A stretch of 64,000 nt of DNA from Poindextera sp036272595 (GCA_036272595.1 DATAYM010000092.1:62001-126000), one strand, 5' to 3'. Shown: positions 28,195 to 36,814, counted from the stretch's first letter. The notes: a model not told the origin generated them from the sequence alone. Made by a program: numbers and translations.

Positions 28195-28209
28195 ATGGAT
28201 ATCATATAT
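28186..28209. promoter_or_regulatory. Operator palindrome of the toxin-antitoxin operon
   Basis: A perfect inverted repeat with 11-base arms (ATATATGATAT and ATATCATATAT) separated by GG. It overlaps the predicted -10 box and ends 2 bases before the first possible ATG. RHH antitoxins typically bind such a site as a complex with the toxin and repress their own operon. Confidence 0.75.
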
Positions 28210-28220
28210 GGATGATAACG

Positions 28221-28436
28221 ATGCGCACCCTTGTCGACCTTCCGGAAGCCGATATCCGCGCACTTGACGCGCTTGGCGAGCGCCGACGCGTGTCTCGGGC
28301 CAAGATCATACGCGAGGCTGTCAGCAGGTTTCTGAGCGCGAGCGCAGACGGAAGTGCAGATTCGGCTTTCGGTCTGTGGCGCGATAGCAAGGTCGACGGC
28401 CTCGACTATCAGCGTCAGGCCCGTTCGGAATGGTGA
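28221..28436 (+). CDS. Ribbon-helix-helix antitoxin (CopG-like)
   Basis: I prefer the ATG at 28221 (MRTLVDLPEADIRALD) over the in-frame ATG at 28212, because RHH antitoxins open directly with the DNA-contacting strand. The 71-residue protein has the ribbon strand RTLVDLPE, then two helices (DIRALDALGERR and SRAKIIREAVSRFL), and a C-terminal toxin-binding tail with LWRDSKVDGLDYQ, the pattern of antitoxins paired with VapC toxins. It overlaps the toxin gene by 7 bases (translational coupling). Confidence 0.86.
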   Translation: MRTLVDLPEADIRALDALGERRRVSRAKIIREAVSRFLSASADGSADSAFGLWRDSKVDGLDYQRQARSEW

Positions 28437-28795
28437 AGGCTCTATTCGACACCAACATCCTGATCGATTTCCTGAATGGCGTCGAAGAGGCGCGGGCGGA
28501 ACTGGCCAACTACGACGACTCGGCCATCAGCGTCGTGAGCTGGATGGAGGTGATGGTAGGGGCGCCTGACGGAGCCAAGGACGGGACGAAGGCGTTCCTC
28601 TCGACCTTTCAGCTGATAGGCTTGGATGAGCCGGTGGCCGAGGCAGCGGTGGCGTTGCGGCGGTCGCACCGCATCAAGCTTCCCGATGCCATCGTCTGGG
28701 CCTCGGCGCGGGTCAATGGTCGTCTGCTCGTTACTCGCAACGAGCGCGACTTTCCCACCAGCGATCCCGGCGTGCGCTCACCTTACCGGCTATAG
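28430..28795 (+). CDS. vapC: VapC-family PIN domain ribonuclease toxin
   Basis: The 121-residue protein is a single PIN domain with the acidic metal-binding residues in place: Asp7 (LFDTNILIDF), Glu40 (SWMEVMVG), Asp86 (KLPDAIVWA) and Asp107 (TRNERDF). VapC toxins are Mg-dependent RNases that cleave initiator tRNA or rRNA and are blocked by their antitoxin. All catalytic positions are intact, so it is probably active. It ends 8 bases from the convergent peroxiredoxin gene. Confidence 0.92.
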   Translation: MVKALFDTNILIDFLNGVEEARAELANYDDSAISVVSWMEVMVGAPDGAKDGTKAFLSTFQLIGLDEPVAEAAVALRRSHRIKLPDAIVWASARVNGRLLVTRNERDFPTSDPGVRSPYRL

Positions 28796-28803
28796 CGCTG
28801 CGC

Positions 28804-29349
28804 TCACTTCGGATGCTCTGCACGCCAGGTCTTCACGGCGTCCATGGTCATTTCGACGTGCTTGGACGGGTCCAGGTCGGAATAGGCGAAGATGATCCTG
28901 TGGTCCGGGGCGATGACGTAGGAGGTGCGGTTCGAGTGACCCGGAAACTCGGCCAGGGTCGAATCGTAGCTCTTGGCGATCGACAGGTTGGCGTCGGCGG
29001 CCACAGGGAACTTCGAGCGGCACTCGCTGGTGGAGAACTCGGCCAGGCGGTCGATGTTGCCGGCGGTGACGCCAATCACCGTGGCGCCCAGCTTCCTGTA
29101 GTCGTCGGTGGCGTCGGCGAAGTCGTGCGCCTCGATGGTGCAGCCCTTGGTGAAGGCGGCGGGGAAGAAGTACAGCACCACCGGACCCTTCTTCAGCGCC
29201 GCGTCCAGCGTGAAGCTGAAGGACTTGCCGGCCATGGCCGCGGGCGCGGTGAAGTCGGGGGCCTTGGCGCCGACCGCAAGCGCGGCCAAGGCGGGGGTCG
29301 CGGCGGCGAAGGCGGCCAGGGCCGCGAATATGAGCGGGGTCTTCTTCAT
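28804..29349 (-). CDS. Secreted peroxiredoxin (AhpC/TSA, BCP-like)
   Basis: The start is placed at ATG 29349 (MKKTPLIFAALAAFAAAT), which gives a classical cleavable signal peptide, so the mature protein is periplasmic. The 181-residue protein has a peroxiredoxin fold with the peroxidatic Cys70 in FFPAAFTKGCTIEA. The resolving Cys five residues later, as in E. coli BCP, is missing; another Cys at 110 (TSECRSKF) could resolve. By family it reduces hydroperoxides; the reductant is unknown. Confidence 0.87.
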   Translation of the reverse strand: MKKTPLIFAALAAFAAATPALAALAVGAKAPDFTAPAAMAGKSFSFTLDAALKKGPVVLYFFPAAFTKGCTIEAHDFADATDDYRKLGATVIGVTAGNIDRLAEFSTSECRSKFPVAADANLSIAKSYDSTLAEFPGHSNRTSYVIAPDHRIIFAYSDLDPSKHVEMTMDAVKTWRAEHPK

Positions 29350-29510
29350 GACGGCTTCCTTGACGGTCTTGTTGAGCCGACTCTCGCACGGCTGCGGTCC
29401 GGAAAACACCGCGATCGCGCCGCCGCTTGCCGATATCGCCGCTTTCCCCTAACCCTCCGCGCGAATTCGCGTCGTTTCACCAATTCGCGCCGCTTGATCG
29501 GGGAATTTCC

Positions 29511-30455
29511 ATGGGCCTCGCCTTCGTCTTTCCCGGTCAGGGCAGCCAGGCCGTCGGCATGGGCGGCGAGCTGGCCGAGGCCTTCGCCGCCTCGCGCGCG
29601 GTGTTCGAGGAGGTCGACGACGCCCTGGGCCAGAAGCTTTCGAAGCTCATGCGCGAGGGCCCGATCGAAGAGCTGACCCTGACCGAGAACGCCCAGCCGG
29701 CGCTGATGGCCGTCAGCATGGCGGTGGTCCGCGCCCTGGAATCCGAACTCGGCGTGCCGATATCGAAGGCGGCCTTCGTCGCCGGCCATTCGCTCGGCGA
29801 ATATTCCGCCCTGGCCGCGGCCTCGGCGATCACGCTCGCCGACACCGCGCGGCTGCTGAAGCTGCGCGGCCAGGCCATGCAGCGGGCCGCGCCGGTCGGG
29901 GCGGGCGCCATGGCCTCGCTGATCGGCCCGAAGACCGACGTCGCCCTGGCCGAGGCCGCCGCCGCCGCCGGCGCCGAGGTCGGGGTCTGCGTGGTCGCCA
30001 ACGACAACAACGCCGGCAACGTGGTGATTTCCGGCGACAAGGCCGCCGTGGACCGGGCGATCGAGGCGGCCAAGGCCTTGGGGGCGCGCGCCATATCGCT
30101 GAACGTCTCGGCGCCCTTCCACTGCCCGCTGATGCAGCCGGCCGCCGACGAGATGGCCGAGGCGCTGGCCGCCGCGACCATCGTCGCGCCGCGCACGCCG
30201 CTGGTGGCCAATGTCACCGCCCGGCCGGTGCTGGATCCGGAGACCATCCGCCGGCTGCTGGTCGAGCAGATCACCGGCCGCGTCCGCTGGCGCGAAAGCG
30301 TCGAATGGCTGGCCGGGGAGGGCGGCGTCACCCGCTTCGCCGAGGCCGGCGCCGGCAAGGTGCTGACCGGCATGGCCAAGCGCATCGCTCCGGACGCCGA
30401 CGCGGTGGCGCTGAACACGCCGGCCGATCTCGAAGCCTTCGCCAAGTCGCTCTAG
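29511..30455 (+). CDS. fabD: Malonyl-CoA:ACP transacylase
   Basis: FabD loads malonyl groups onto ACP for fatty acid elongation. From ATG 29511 the protein is 314 residues. Visible are the oxyanion segment LAFVFPGQGSQAVGMG, the catalytic Ser in AGHSLGEYSALAAA, the Arg in LRGQAMQ and the catalytic His in APFHCPLM. It is followed by fabG after 17 bases. Confidence 0.97.
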   Translation: MGLAFVFPGQGSQAVGMGGELAEAFAASRAVFEEVDDALGQKLSKLMREGPIEELTLTENAQPALMAVSMAVVRALESELGVPISKAAFVAGHSLGEYSALAAASAITLADTARLLKLRGQAMQRAAPVGAGAMASLIGPKTDVALAEAAAAAGAEVGVCVVANDNNAGNVVISGDKAAVDRAIEAAKALGARAISLNVSAPFHCPLMQPAADEMAEALAAATIVAPRTPLVANVTARPVLDPETIRRLLVEQITGRVRWRESVEWLAGEGGVTRFAEAGAGKVLTGMAKRIAPDADAVALNTPADLEAFAKSL

Positions 30456-30472
30456 GAGGGCGCCACACCATC

Positions 30473-31210
30473 ATGTTCGACCTTTCCGGCAAGACCGCCC
30501 TGGTCACCGGCGCCTCCGGCGGCATCGGCGGCCCGATCGCGCGAGCCCTGCACGCCCAGGGCGCCAATCTGGTGCTGTCCGGCACCCGCCAGGCGGCGCT
30601 GGACGCCCTGGCCGGCGAGTTGGGCGAGCGCGGCAAGACCCTCGTCTGCGACCTGAACGACGCCGCCAGCGTCGATGGGCTGGTCGCCGCGGCCGAGGCG
30701 CTGGGCGCGCCGATCGACATCCTGGTCGCCAATGCCGGGGTGACCCGCGACAACCTTCTGGTGCGGATGAAGGACGAGGAGTGGGAGGACGTGCTGCGCG
30801 TCAATCTCGACGCCTATTTCCGCCTGTCGCGGGCGGCGCTGCGCGGGATGATGCGCCGCCGCTGGGGGCGAATCATCGGCATCACCTCGATCGTCGGGGT
30901 GATGGGCAATGCCGGCCAGGCCAACTACGCCGCCTCCAAGGCCGGCATGATCGGCTTCACCAAGTCGCTCGCCCAGGAGGTCGCCGCGCGGTCGATCACC
31001 ATCAATTGCGTGGCGCCCGGCATGATCGTCAGCCCAATGACCGACGCGCTGACGGACCAGCAAAAACAGGCGATTATGAGCCGCATTCCGGCCGGACACC
31101 TGGGCGTCGGCGACGATATCGCCGCGGCCTGCGTCTATCTGGCCTCCGAAGAAGCCAGCTACGTCACCGGCCAGACTCTGCACGTCAACGGCGGCATGGC
31201 CATGATTTGA
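30473..31210 (+). CDS. fabG: 3-oxoacyl-[ACP] reductase
   Basis: FabG reduces beta-ketoacyl-ACP with NADPH. The 245-residue SDR has the cofactor motif VTGASGGIG, VANAGVTRDNL (NAG motif and FabG-typical NL-x-R-M), catalytic Ser in ITSIVGVMGNAGQ, and NYAASKAG. The end GQTLHVNGGMAMI is the FabG C terminus. GGAGG is present upstream, and the gene lies between fabD and acpP. Confidence 0.96.
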   Translation: MFDLSGKTALVTGASGGIGGPIARALHAQGANLVLSGTRQAALDALAGELGERGKTLVCDLNDAASVDGLVAAAEALGAPIDILVANAGVTRDNLLVRMKDEEWEDVLRVNLDAYFRLSRAALRGMMRRRWGRIIGITSIVGVMGNAGQANYAASKAGMIGFTKSLAQEVAARSITINCVAPGMIVSPMTDALTDQQKQAIMSRIPAGHLGVGDDIAAACVYLASEEASYVTGQTLHVNGGMAMI

Positions 31211-31374
31211 GACTTGAGACCGGCCGCTAGTCTGGCCAAAAGGAACGTGCTAGGCCGAAAATGAACTGGGCTGGGCTTCTTGGAGAAGACCCAAGGCTCG
31301 CGAGAAATGGGCTCTGTTCGGACGCGGTGCTGAGTCGCTTGCAACCGATCACTTAGACAAGGGATTAAAAGCGT

Positions 31375-31614
31375 ATGTCCGATACACTCGAACGCGTCCG
31401 GAAGATCGTGATCGAGCACCTGGACGCCGATCCGGAGAAGGTCACTGAAAAGGCCTCCTTCATCGACGACCTGGGCGCCGACAGCCTCGACAATGTCGAA
31501 CTCGTCATGGCCTTCGAGGAAGAGTTCGACATCGAAATTCCGGACGATGCGGCCGAACACATCCAGACCGTCGGCGACGCGGTGAAGTTCATCGACGAGC
31601 GCCTCGCCGCCTGA
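31375..31614 (+). CDS. acpP: Acyl carrier protein
   Basis: The 79-residue acidic protein carries the phosphopantetheine attachment Ser37 in GADSLDNVELV. It has an all-helical ACP sequence (SDTLERVRKIVIEHLDADPE onward). A 164-base leader separates it from fabG, including a short stem at 31273-31292, so acpP probably has its own promoter in addition to any read-through; I could not place one firmly. Confidence 0.98.
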   Translation: MSDTLERVRKIVIEHLDADPEKVTEKASFIDDLGADSLDNVELVMAFEEEFDIEIPDDAAEHIQTVGDAVKFIDERLAA

Positions 31615-31637
31615 TCCGTCCCGCGGACCCTCAAAGA

Positions 31638-31672
31638 GCCGTCGCGCCGCGTGCATCCTCGCGGCCGACGGC
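31638..31672 (+). terminator. Intergenic hairpin between acpP and fabF
   Basis: A 13-bp GC-rich stem with one bulged C (GCCGTCG-GCCGCG against CGCGGC-CGACGGC) and an 8-base loop, followed by TTAATGCT rather than a long T-run. It could be an attenuator or an RNA-processing site that lets acpP be expressed above fabF. Confidence 0.5.
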
Positions 31673-31706
31673 TTAATGCTATCTGAGCTTTAGCCAAGGA
31701 CACCTC

Positions 31707-32990
31707 ATGCGCCGCGTCGTCATTACCGGTCTGGGCATGGTCACACCGCTCGGTTGGGGGGTGAAGCATACCTGGTCGGCCCTGATCGCCGGCAAGTCGG
31801 GCGCCGGCCGCATCACCGCCTTCGACGCCACCGACTATGCCTGCCGGGTGGCCTGCGAGGTGCCGCGGGTCAGCGGCCGCGGCGGCGGCGGCGCGGACAT
31901 CGCCGGCTCCTTCGACCCCGACCAGGTGATGGCGCCCCGCGACCAGCGCCGCATCGACGACTTCATCCTCTACGCCATCGCCGCGTCCGACGAGGCCCTG
32001 AAGGACGCCGGCTGGCTGCCCGAGGCCGAATCGGACCGCGAGCGCACCGGCGTCATCCTCGGCTCCGGCATCGGTGGCCTGGAGACCATCGCCGCCACCG
32101 CCATCGAGCTGAACGAGAAGGGCCCGCGGCGGGTCAGCCCGTTCTTCATTCCCTCGGCGCTGATCAACCTGGCCTCGGGCCAGGTCTCGATCCGCCATGG
32201 GCTGAAGGGGCCGAACCACTCGGTGGTGACCGCCTGCGCCACCGGCGCCCACGCGGTCGGCGACGCGGCACGATTGATCCAGTTCGGCGACGCCGACGTC
32301 ATGGTCGCAGGCGGCGCCGAGGCGGCGGTCTGCCCGCTTGGCATCGCAGGCTTCATCGCCTGCCGCGCCATGTCGACCGACTTCAACGACACGCCGGAGC
32401 GGGCGTCGAGGCCTTACGACAAGGACCGCGACGGCTTCGTCATGGGCGAGGGCGCGGCGGCCCTGGTGCTCGAGGAATACGAGCACGCCAAGGCCCGCGG
32501 CGCGCAGATCTATGCCGAGGTGGCCGGCTACGGCCTGGCCGGCGACGCCTATCACATCACCTCGCCGAGCCCGGACGGCGACGGCGGCTTCCGCGCCATG
32601 AAGGGCGCGATCGGCCATGCCGGCATCGATCCCTCGGACATCGACTATATCAACGCCCACGGCACCTCGACGCCGGTCGGCGACGAGATCGAGCTGGGCG
32701 CCGTCGAGCGGCTGCTGGGCCAGGCCGCCGGCAAGGTCGCCATGTCGTCGACCAAGTCTGCGATCGGACACCTGCTCGGCGCGGCCGGAGCGGTCGAGGC
32801 GGCGTTCACCGCCCTGGCCATCCGCCACCAGATCGCGCCGCCGACCATCAATCTGGACAATCCCTCGGTCGACACCCCGATCGACCTGGTGCCGCACAAG
32901 GCCAAGCCGATGAAGATCGACCTCGCCCTGTCCAACAGCTTCGGCTTCGGCGGCACCAACGCTTCGCTGGTCCTGAAGAAGGTCTCGTGA
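31707..32990 (+). CDS. fabF: 3-oxoacyl-[ACP] synthase II
   Basis: FabF condenses malonyl-ACP with acyl-ACP, preferring longer chains. The 427-residue protein has the Cys-His-His triad: Cys in VTACATGAHAVGD, His in NAHGTSTPVGD and His in SAIGHLLGAAGAVEA, plus the C-terminal SNSFGFGGTNASLVL. Its stop codon overlaps the GTG start of mltG. Confidence 0.97.
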   Translation: MRRVVITGLGMVTPLGWGVKHTWSALIAGKSGAGRITAFDATDYACRVACEVPRVSGRGGGGADIAGSFDPDQVMAPRDQRRIDDFILYAIAASDEALKDAGWLPEAESDRERTGVILGSGIGGLETIAATAIELNEKGPRRVSPFFIPSALINLASGQVSIRHGLKGPNHSVVTACATGAHAVGDAARLIQFGDADVMVAGGAEAAVCPLGIAGFIACRAMSTDFNDTPERASRPYDKDRDGFVMGEGAAALVLEEYEHAKARGAQIYAEVAGYGLAGDAYHITSPSPDGDGGFRAMKGAIGHAGIDPSDIDYINAHGTSTPVGDEIELGAVERLLGQAAGKVAMSSTKSAIGHLLGAAGAVEAAFTALAIRHQIAPPTINLDNPSVDTPIDLVPHKAKPMKIDLALSNSFGFGGTNASLVLKKVS

Positions 32991-34054
32991 GCGAGAGGGG
33001 GCCGAGCCGCCGACCGCCGCAGCCCCGCGGGCTCTCCCTGACCCGGCGGCTGGCGATCACGGGCGGCAGCGGCCTGGCCACCCTCGGCATCTTCCTGATG
33101 GTGGTCGCCCTGGTCGCCGTCTGGCTCTACCAGGGACCGGGACCGGCCGCCCACAACGGCTCGCCGACCAACGTGATCCTCAGGCCCGGCGCCAGCCTGC
33201 CCGAGATCGCCTCGACCCTGAAGCGAGAGCACGCCATCAGCTCCTCGACGATCTTCCTTCTCGCCGCCCAGCTCAGCGGCGCGGCGCGGCATCTGAAGGC
33301 CGGCGAATACGACTTCGCGCCGCACGCCTCGATGGCCGCCGTCATGGACATGATCCGGCGCGGCGAGATCGTCCACCACATGCTGACCATTCCCGAGGGC
33401 CTGACCTCGGAGGCCGCGGTCGACATCCTGGCCAATGCCGGCATCCTGACCGGATCGGCGCCGATCCCGCCGGAAGGCGCCATCCTGCCGGAGACCTACG
33501 AGGTCCGCCGCGGCGAGGACCGAGCGGCGGTGCTGCAGCGGATGATGGACGCCCGCGACCAGTTGCTGGCCGGGCTGTGGGCGCAGCGGCGCGCCGACCT
33601 GCCGCTGGCGACCCCCGAGGAGGCGGTGATCCTGGCCTCGATCGTCGAGAAGGAGACGGCGCTGCCCAGCGAGCGGCCGCGGGTGGCGGCGGTGTTCCTC
33701 AACCGGTTGCAGAAGGGCATGAAGCTGGAATCCGATCCGACCGTGATCTTCGGGGTCAGCCGGGGCGTTCCGCTCGGGCGCGGCCTGCGCGAGTCTGAAC
33801 TGACGACGCCAACCCCTTATAATACCTATACGATCACGGGACTTCCTCCGACGCCGATCTGCAATCCGGGACGCGCCTCGCTGGCGGCGGTGCTGGATGC
33901 GCCACGCACGGACGAGCTCTATTTCGTCGCTGACGGCTCCGGCGGCCACGCCTTTTCCTCGACCCTGGAACAGCACCAGAAGAACGTCGCGCAATGGCGG
34001 TCGATCGAGCATGGCGTCAAGCCGGCGGCGCCGCCGGCGCCGGGAGCGCGCTAG
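32987..34054 (+). CDS. mltG: Endolytic murein transglycosylase MltG
   Basis: MltG (YceG) cleaves nascent peptidoglycan strands at the membrane. From GTG 32987 it is 355 residues, with a basic N terminus, one transmembrane helix (about residues 27-48), a LysM-like region and the YceG domain. The catalytic Glu lies in ILASIVEKETALPSERP, and YNTYTITGLPPTPICNPG is the conserved C-terminal block. Overlap with fabF (GTGA) and direct contact with yicC indicate one operon. Confidence 0.95.
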   Translation: MSERGPSRRPPQPRGLSLTRRLAITGGSGLATLGIFLMVVALVAVWLYQGPGPAAHNGSPTNVILRPGASLPEIASTLKREHAISSSTIFLLAAQLSGAARHLKAGEYDFAPHASMAAVMDMIRRGEIVHHMLTIPEGLTSEAAVDILANAGILTGSAPIPPEGAILPETYEVRRGEDRAAVLQRMMDARDQLLAGLWAQRRADLPLATPEEAVILASIVEKETALPSERPRVAAVFLNRLQKGMKLESDPTVIFGVSRGVPLGRGLRESELTTPTPYNTYTITGLPPTPICNPGRASLAAVLDAPRTDELYFVADGSGGHAFSSTLEQHQKNVAQWRSIEHGVKPAAPPAPGAR

Positions 34055-34939
34055 ATGGCGCTCTCCGGCATGACCGGCTTCGCGCGGGTGGACGGGGCCG
34101 CCGGCGGCTGGACCTGGACGCTCGAGGCCCGCTCGGTCAACGGCCGCAGCCTGGAGGTGCGCTTCCGCGGGCCCGGCGGCTTCGACGGACTGGAGCGCGC
34201 CGCCCGCGACGTGGCGCAAGGCCTCTTCCAGCGCGGCCAGCTGAACCTGACGCTGCAGGCCCGCCACCTCGCCGAAGGCGGCGGCGTGCGGATCAATGTC
34301 GAGCAGCTGGAGCGCTATCTCGAGCTTTGCCGCCCTTACGTCGAGGCCGGGCGCGCGGCCTTGCCGGCCATGGACGGCCTGCTCGGCCTGCACGGCGTGA
34401 TCGAGTCGAACGGCGAGGCGAACGATCCGGAAGCGCTCGCCGCCACCGAGGCGGCGATGGCCGCCGCCATCACCGCCGCGCTCGACCTTCTGAAGGTCGC
34501 CCGACTGGAAGAGGGCGCCGCCCTGACCCCGGTGCTGGCCGGCCTGCTGGTCATCATCGAGGCCAAGGTCGCCGCGGCGGAGGTCGAGGCGCGCGCCCAG
34601 CCGGCCATCCTCAAAGAGCGCTTCGCCAGACGGATCGGCGAACTGGTCGAGCGGGGCGGCGACCTGAACGAGCGGATCGTGCAGGAGGCCGCGGTGATGG
34701 CCAGCCGCGCCGACGTGCGCGAGGAGCTCGACCGGCTCGGCGCCCATGTGCAGGCGGCCAAGGCGTTGCTGGCGGTCGAGGGCGCCGTCGGGCGCCGATT
34801 GGATTTTCTTACCCAGGAATTCATGCGCGAGACCAACACCCTCTGCGCGAAGTCGGCCACCACCGCCCTGACCGCCATCGGGCTGGAGCTGAAGGCGGCC
34901 GTCGATCAGCTGCGCGAGCAGGTGCAGAATGTCGAATGA
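34055..34939 (+). CDS. yicC: YicC family endoribonuclease
   Basis: The ATG follows the mltG stop codon without a gap. The 294-residue protein opens MALSGMTGFARVDG and has the YicC N-terminal domain (TLEARSVNGRSLEVRFR) and the C-terminal DUF1732 domain (EFMRETNTLCAKSATTALT). YicC-type proteins are endoribonucleases linked to stress and RNA turnover. It overlaps gmk by 11 bases, a conserved pairing. Confidence 0.94.
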   Translation: MALSGMTGFARVDGAAGGWTWTLEARSVNGRSLEVRFRGPGGFDGLERAARDVAQGLFQRGQLNLTLQARHLAEGGGVRINVEQLERYLELCRPYVEAGRAALPAMDGLLGLHGVIESNGEANDPEALAATEAAMAAAITAALDLLKVARLEEGAALTPVLAGLLVIIEAKVAAAEVEARAQPAILKERFARRIGELVERGGDLNERIVQEAAVMASRADVREELDRLGAHVQAAKALLAVEGAVGRRLDFLTQEFMRETNTLCAKSATTALTAIGLELKAAVDQLREQVQNVE

Positions 34940-35567
34940 GCGCGCCCGGCGGGGACTGATGCTGGTGGTGTCCAGCCCGTCCGGCGCCGGCAAGACCTCG
35001 CTTTCCCGGCGGCTGGTCGCCGACCATGGCGACCTGGAGCTGTCGATCTCGGCGACCACCCGCGCGCCGCGGCCGGGCGAGCAGGACGGCCGCGAATACC
35101 ATTTCCTGGACCGCGCCCGCTTCGACGCCCTGGTGGGCCAGGACGCCTTCCTGGAATGGGCCAATGTGCACGAGCACCGCTACGGCACGCTGAAGACGCC
35201 GGTGGCCGAGGCGCTGGCCGCCGGCCGCGACGTCCTGTTCGACATCGACTGGCAGGGCGCCGCCGCCATCGCCGCCGGCGCGCCGGGCGAGGTGGTGCGG
35301 GTCTTCATCCTGCCACCGTCGATGAAGGATCTGGCCCGACGCCTGCACGCCCGCGCCCAGGACGCCGAGGACGTCATCCAGCGCCGGCTGGGCCGCGCCT
35401 ATGGCGAGATCGAGCACTGGAAGGACTACGACTACGTCATCGTCAACCAGGACTTCGACGCCGCCTATGCCGAGCTGGCGCACATCTATCACGCCGAACG
35501 CCTGAAGCGCGGGCGCAACCCATGGCTGGGGCCGTTCGTGGACGACCTGCTCGGCGAGCCGCTTTAG
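34929..35567 (+). CDS. gmk: Guanylate kinase
   Basis: Gmk phosphorylates GMP to GDP. The 212-residue protein has the P-loop VVSSPSGAGKTSLSRRL, the GMP-binding STTRAPRPGE-like block (ISATTRAPRPGEQDGREYHF) and the lid region. It ends the acpP-to-gmk chain and completes the GTP branch begun by guaA/guaB elsewhere in the window. Confidence 0.97.
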   Translation: MSNERARRGLMLVVSSPSGAGKTSLSRRLVADHGDLELSISATTRAPRPGEQDGREYHFLDRARFDALVGQDAFLEWANVHEHRYGTLKTPVAEALAAGRDVLFDIDWQGAAAIAAGAPGEVVRVFILPPSMKDLARRLHARAQDAEDVIQRRLGRAYGEIEHWKDYDYVIVNQDFDAAYAELAHIYHAERLKRGRNPWLGPFVDDLLGEPL

Positions 35568-35641
35568 CGGGCGCGCAGCGCGGGCGTTCAGGCCCGCCAG
35601 GGAGCCGGGCGTTGAATGGTCGTCCCATGCCTTGACCGGCG

Positions 35642-36289
35642 CTATCCTTTGGGTTGGATTTCAAGCTTCCAGTCGGGAACCGCGCCGTTGGCGATGCGGT
35701 CGCGGAACACCTGGCCGAGGCCGGCCAGGGAGTCGGCCTCGCAGGTCGGGACCAGAAGCTCCGCCGAAATCGCTTTCAGCGCTCCGGACTTTACATAGGC
35801 CGCGTCGCCATTCTGCTCGCATGAGAAGAGGTAGAAATAGGCCGTATCTCCCGTGACGCGGAGGAGGGCGTAGGCATATCGCAGGCTGGAGCCGCCGGTG
35901 TCGGAACCCAGGGGCATTTGCATGACATACAGGTCGTCGCCGACGCCCTTGACGAAGAAGCGCATGTCGCCGGCGCCCTTCAAAGCCGGCATGTTGGCCA
36001 GGGGGTTGTTGGTCGTGTCCGGGTGGACGACATACTCGCCATCGCCCAGGTTCAGAGTCGCCGTCGTGTCGCGCTTGTACCCGGTGCAGCCGGTGAGCGC
36101 TCCAAGGGCGCCGGCGCAGTTGGTGTAATCCACCACGCGCACGCCATCAGCGAACGGAGTGTCGGCGGTCGCCGCGGTGATCAACGACCCCCGGCTGGCG
36201 AAACAGCCCGCCAGGAGGATAGCCGCCAGGGTCGCGGTCACGGCCCGAATCGACACTGCCCGAACCCGGTTACGCTCGAACATCATCAT
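35642..36289 (-). CDS. Putative lipoprotein, unknown function
   Basis: The 215-residue protein has a lipoprotein signal with lipobox LLAGC (Cys29). The mature part is strand-rich with three further cysteines near VVDYTNCAGALGALTGCTGY, FSCEQNG and VPTCEAD, and no recognised domain. The start has three consecutive ATG codons; the first is used. It lies alone between convergent gmk and the divergent small gene at 36438. Confidence 0.72.
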   Translation of the reverse strand: MMMFERNRVRAVSIRAVTATLAAILLAGCFASRGSLITAATADTPFADGVRVVDYTNCAGALGALTGCTGYKRDTTATLNLGDGEYVVHPDTTNNPLANMPALKGAGDMRFFVKGVGDDLYVMQMPLGSDTGGSSLRYAYALLRVTGDTAYFYLFSCEQNGDAAYVKSGALKAISAELLVPTCEADSLAGLGQVFRDRIANGAVPDWKLEIQPKG

Positions 36290-36437
36290 TCGGCCCTTCC
36301 ATGACGGCGCTATTGAAGCCGGCTGCTTGGCGCAGCGCTCGGCCCCGCTGCTGGAACTTGGTCGCAGTTGACCGCGATTGGCTCAAGCTGGAAAGTCTCC
36401 AGCGCCGAGGGGCCATGTAGCAGAGAGCGGACCGACC

Positions 36438-36779
36438 ATGCCGACGACCAGGGGCGACGCCGGCGGCGCCGACCGCAGGCTGGCCACCTTGCTGCGTTGG
36501 ACCTGCGACGTGTTGTGGCGACTGGCGCCCTTCCTGCCGGCGAGCCCAAGGCGGCGGATCGCCAAATCGGAGCAGTCGGCCGAGGCGGCGTACGCGGCGA
36601 TGTACGACGCCAGGCCCTACAGCGTGAAGGACTGCTACGACGACGCCCGGGCCGGCTTCAGACGGGCAATCGCGGTCGCTAAACAGACCGGCCAGGCCGG
36701 TGAGGCTGAGCGCCTGACCCGCCGGCTGGACCAGATCCAAAAGGTATACAACTCACAATTCAGGGACGTCGGCCGTTAA
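36438..36779 (+). CDS. Hypothetical protein, small and basic
   Basis: I chose ATG 36438 (MPTTRGDAGGADRR); no strong Shine-Dalgarno is present for it or for the upstream ATG/GTG choices. The 113-residue protein has a hydrophobic segment (WTCDVLWRLAPFLPA) and a C-terminal helical part (AAYAAMYDARPYSVKDCYDD, FRRAIAVAKQTGQAGEAERL) with a TPR-like look. It shares no clear family that I recognise and may be lineage-specific. Confidence that it is expressed is moderate. Confidence 0.55.
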   Translation: MPTTRGDAGGADRRLATLLRWTCDVLWRLAPFLPASPRRRIAKSEQSAEAAYAAMYDARPYSVKDCYDDARAGFRRAIAVAKQTGQAGEAERLTRRLDQIQKVYNSQFRDVGR

Positions 36780-36814
36780 TCGGCGGCTTCCATCAAGGAC
36801 GCACGGCTGGGGGA

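Noticed and set aside
28139..28800. Genomic island or prophage remnant around the toxin-antitoxin genes
   Set aside because: No integrase, transposase, tRNA site or direct repeats flank the module; only the two genes and their operator look acquired.
31211..31374. Promoter or riboswitch in the acpP leader
   Set aside because: A short stem at 31273-31292 is visible, but no credible -35/-10 pair or known leader class.
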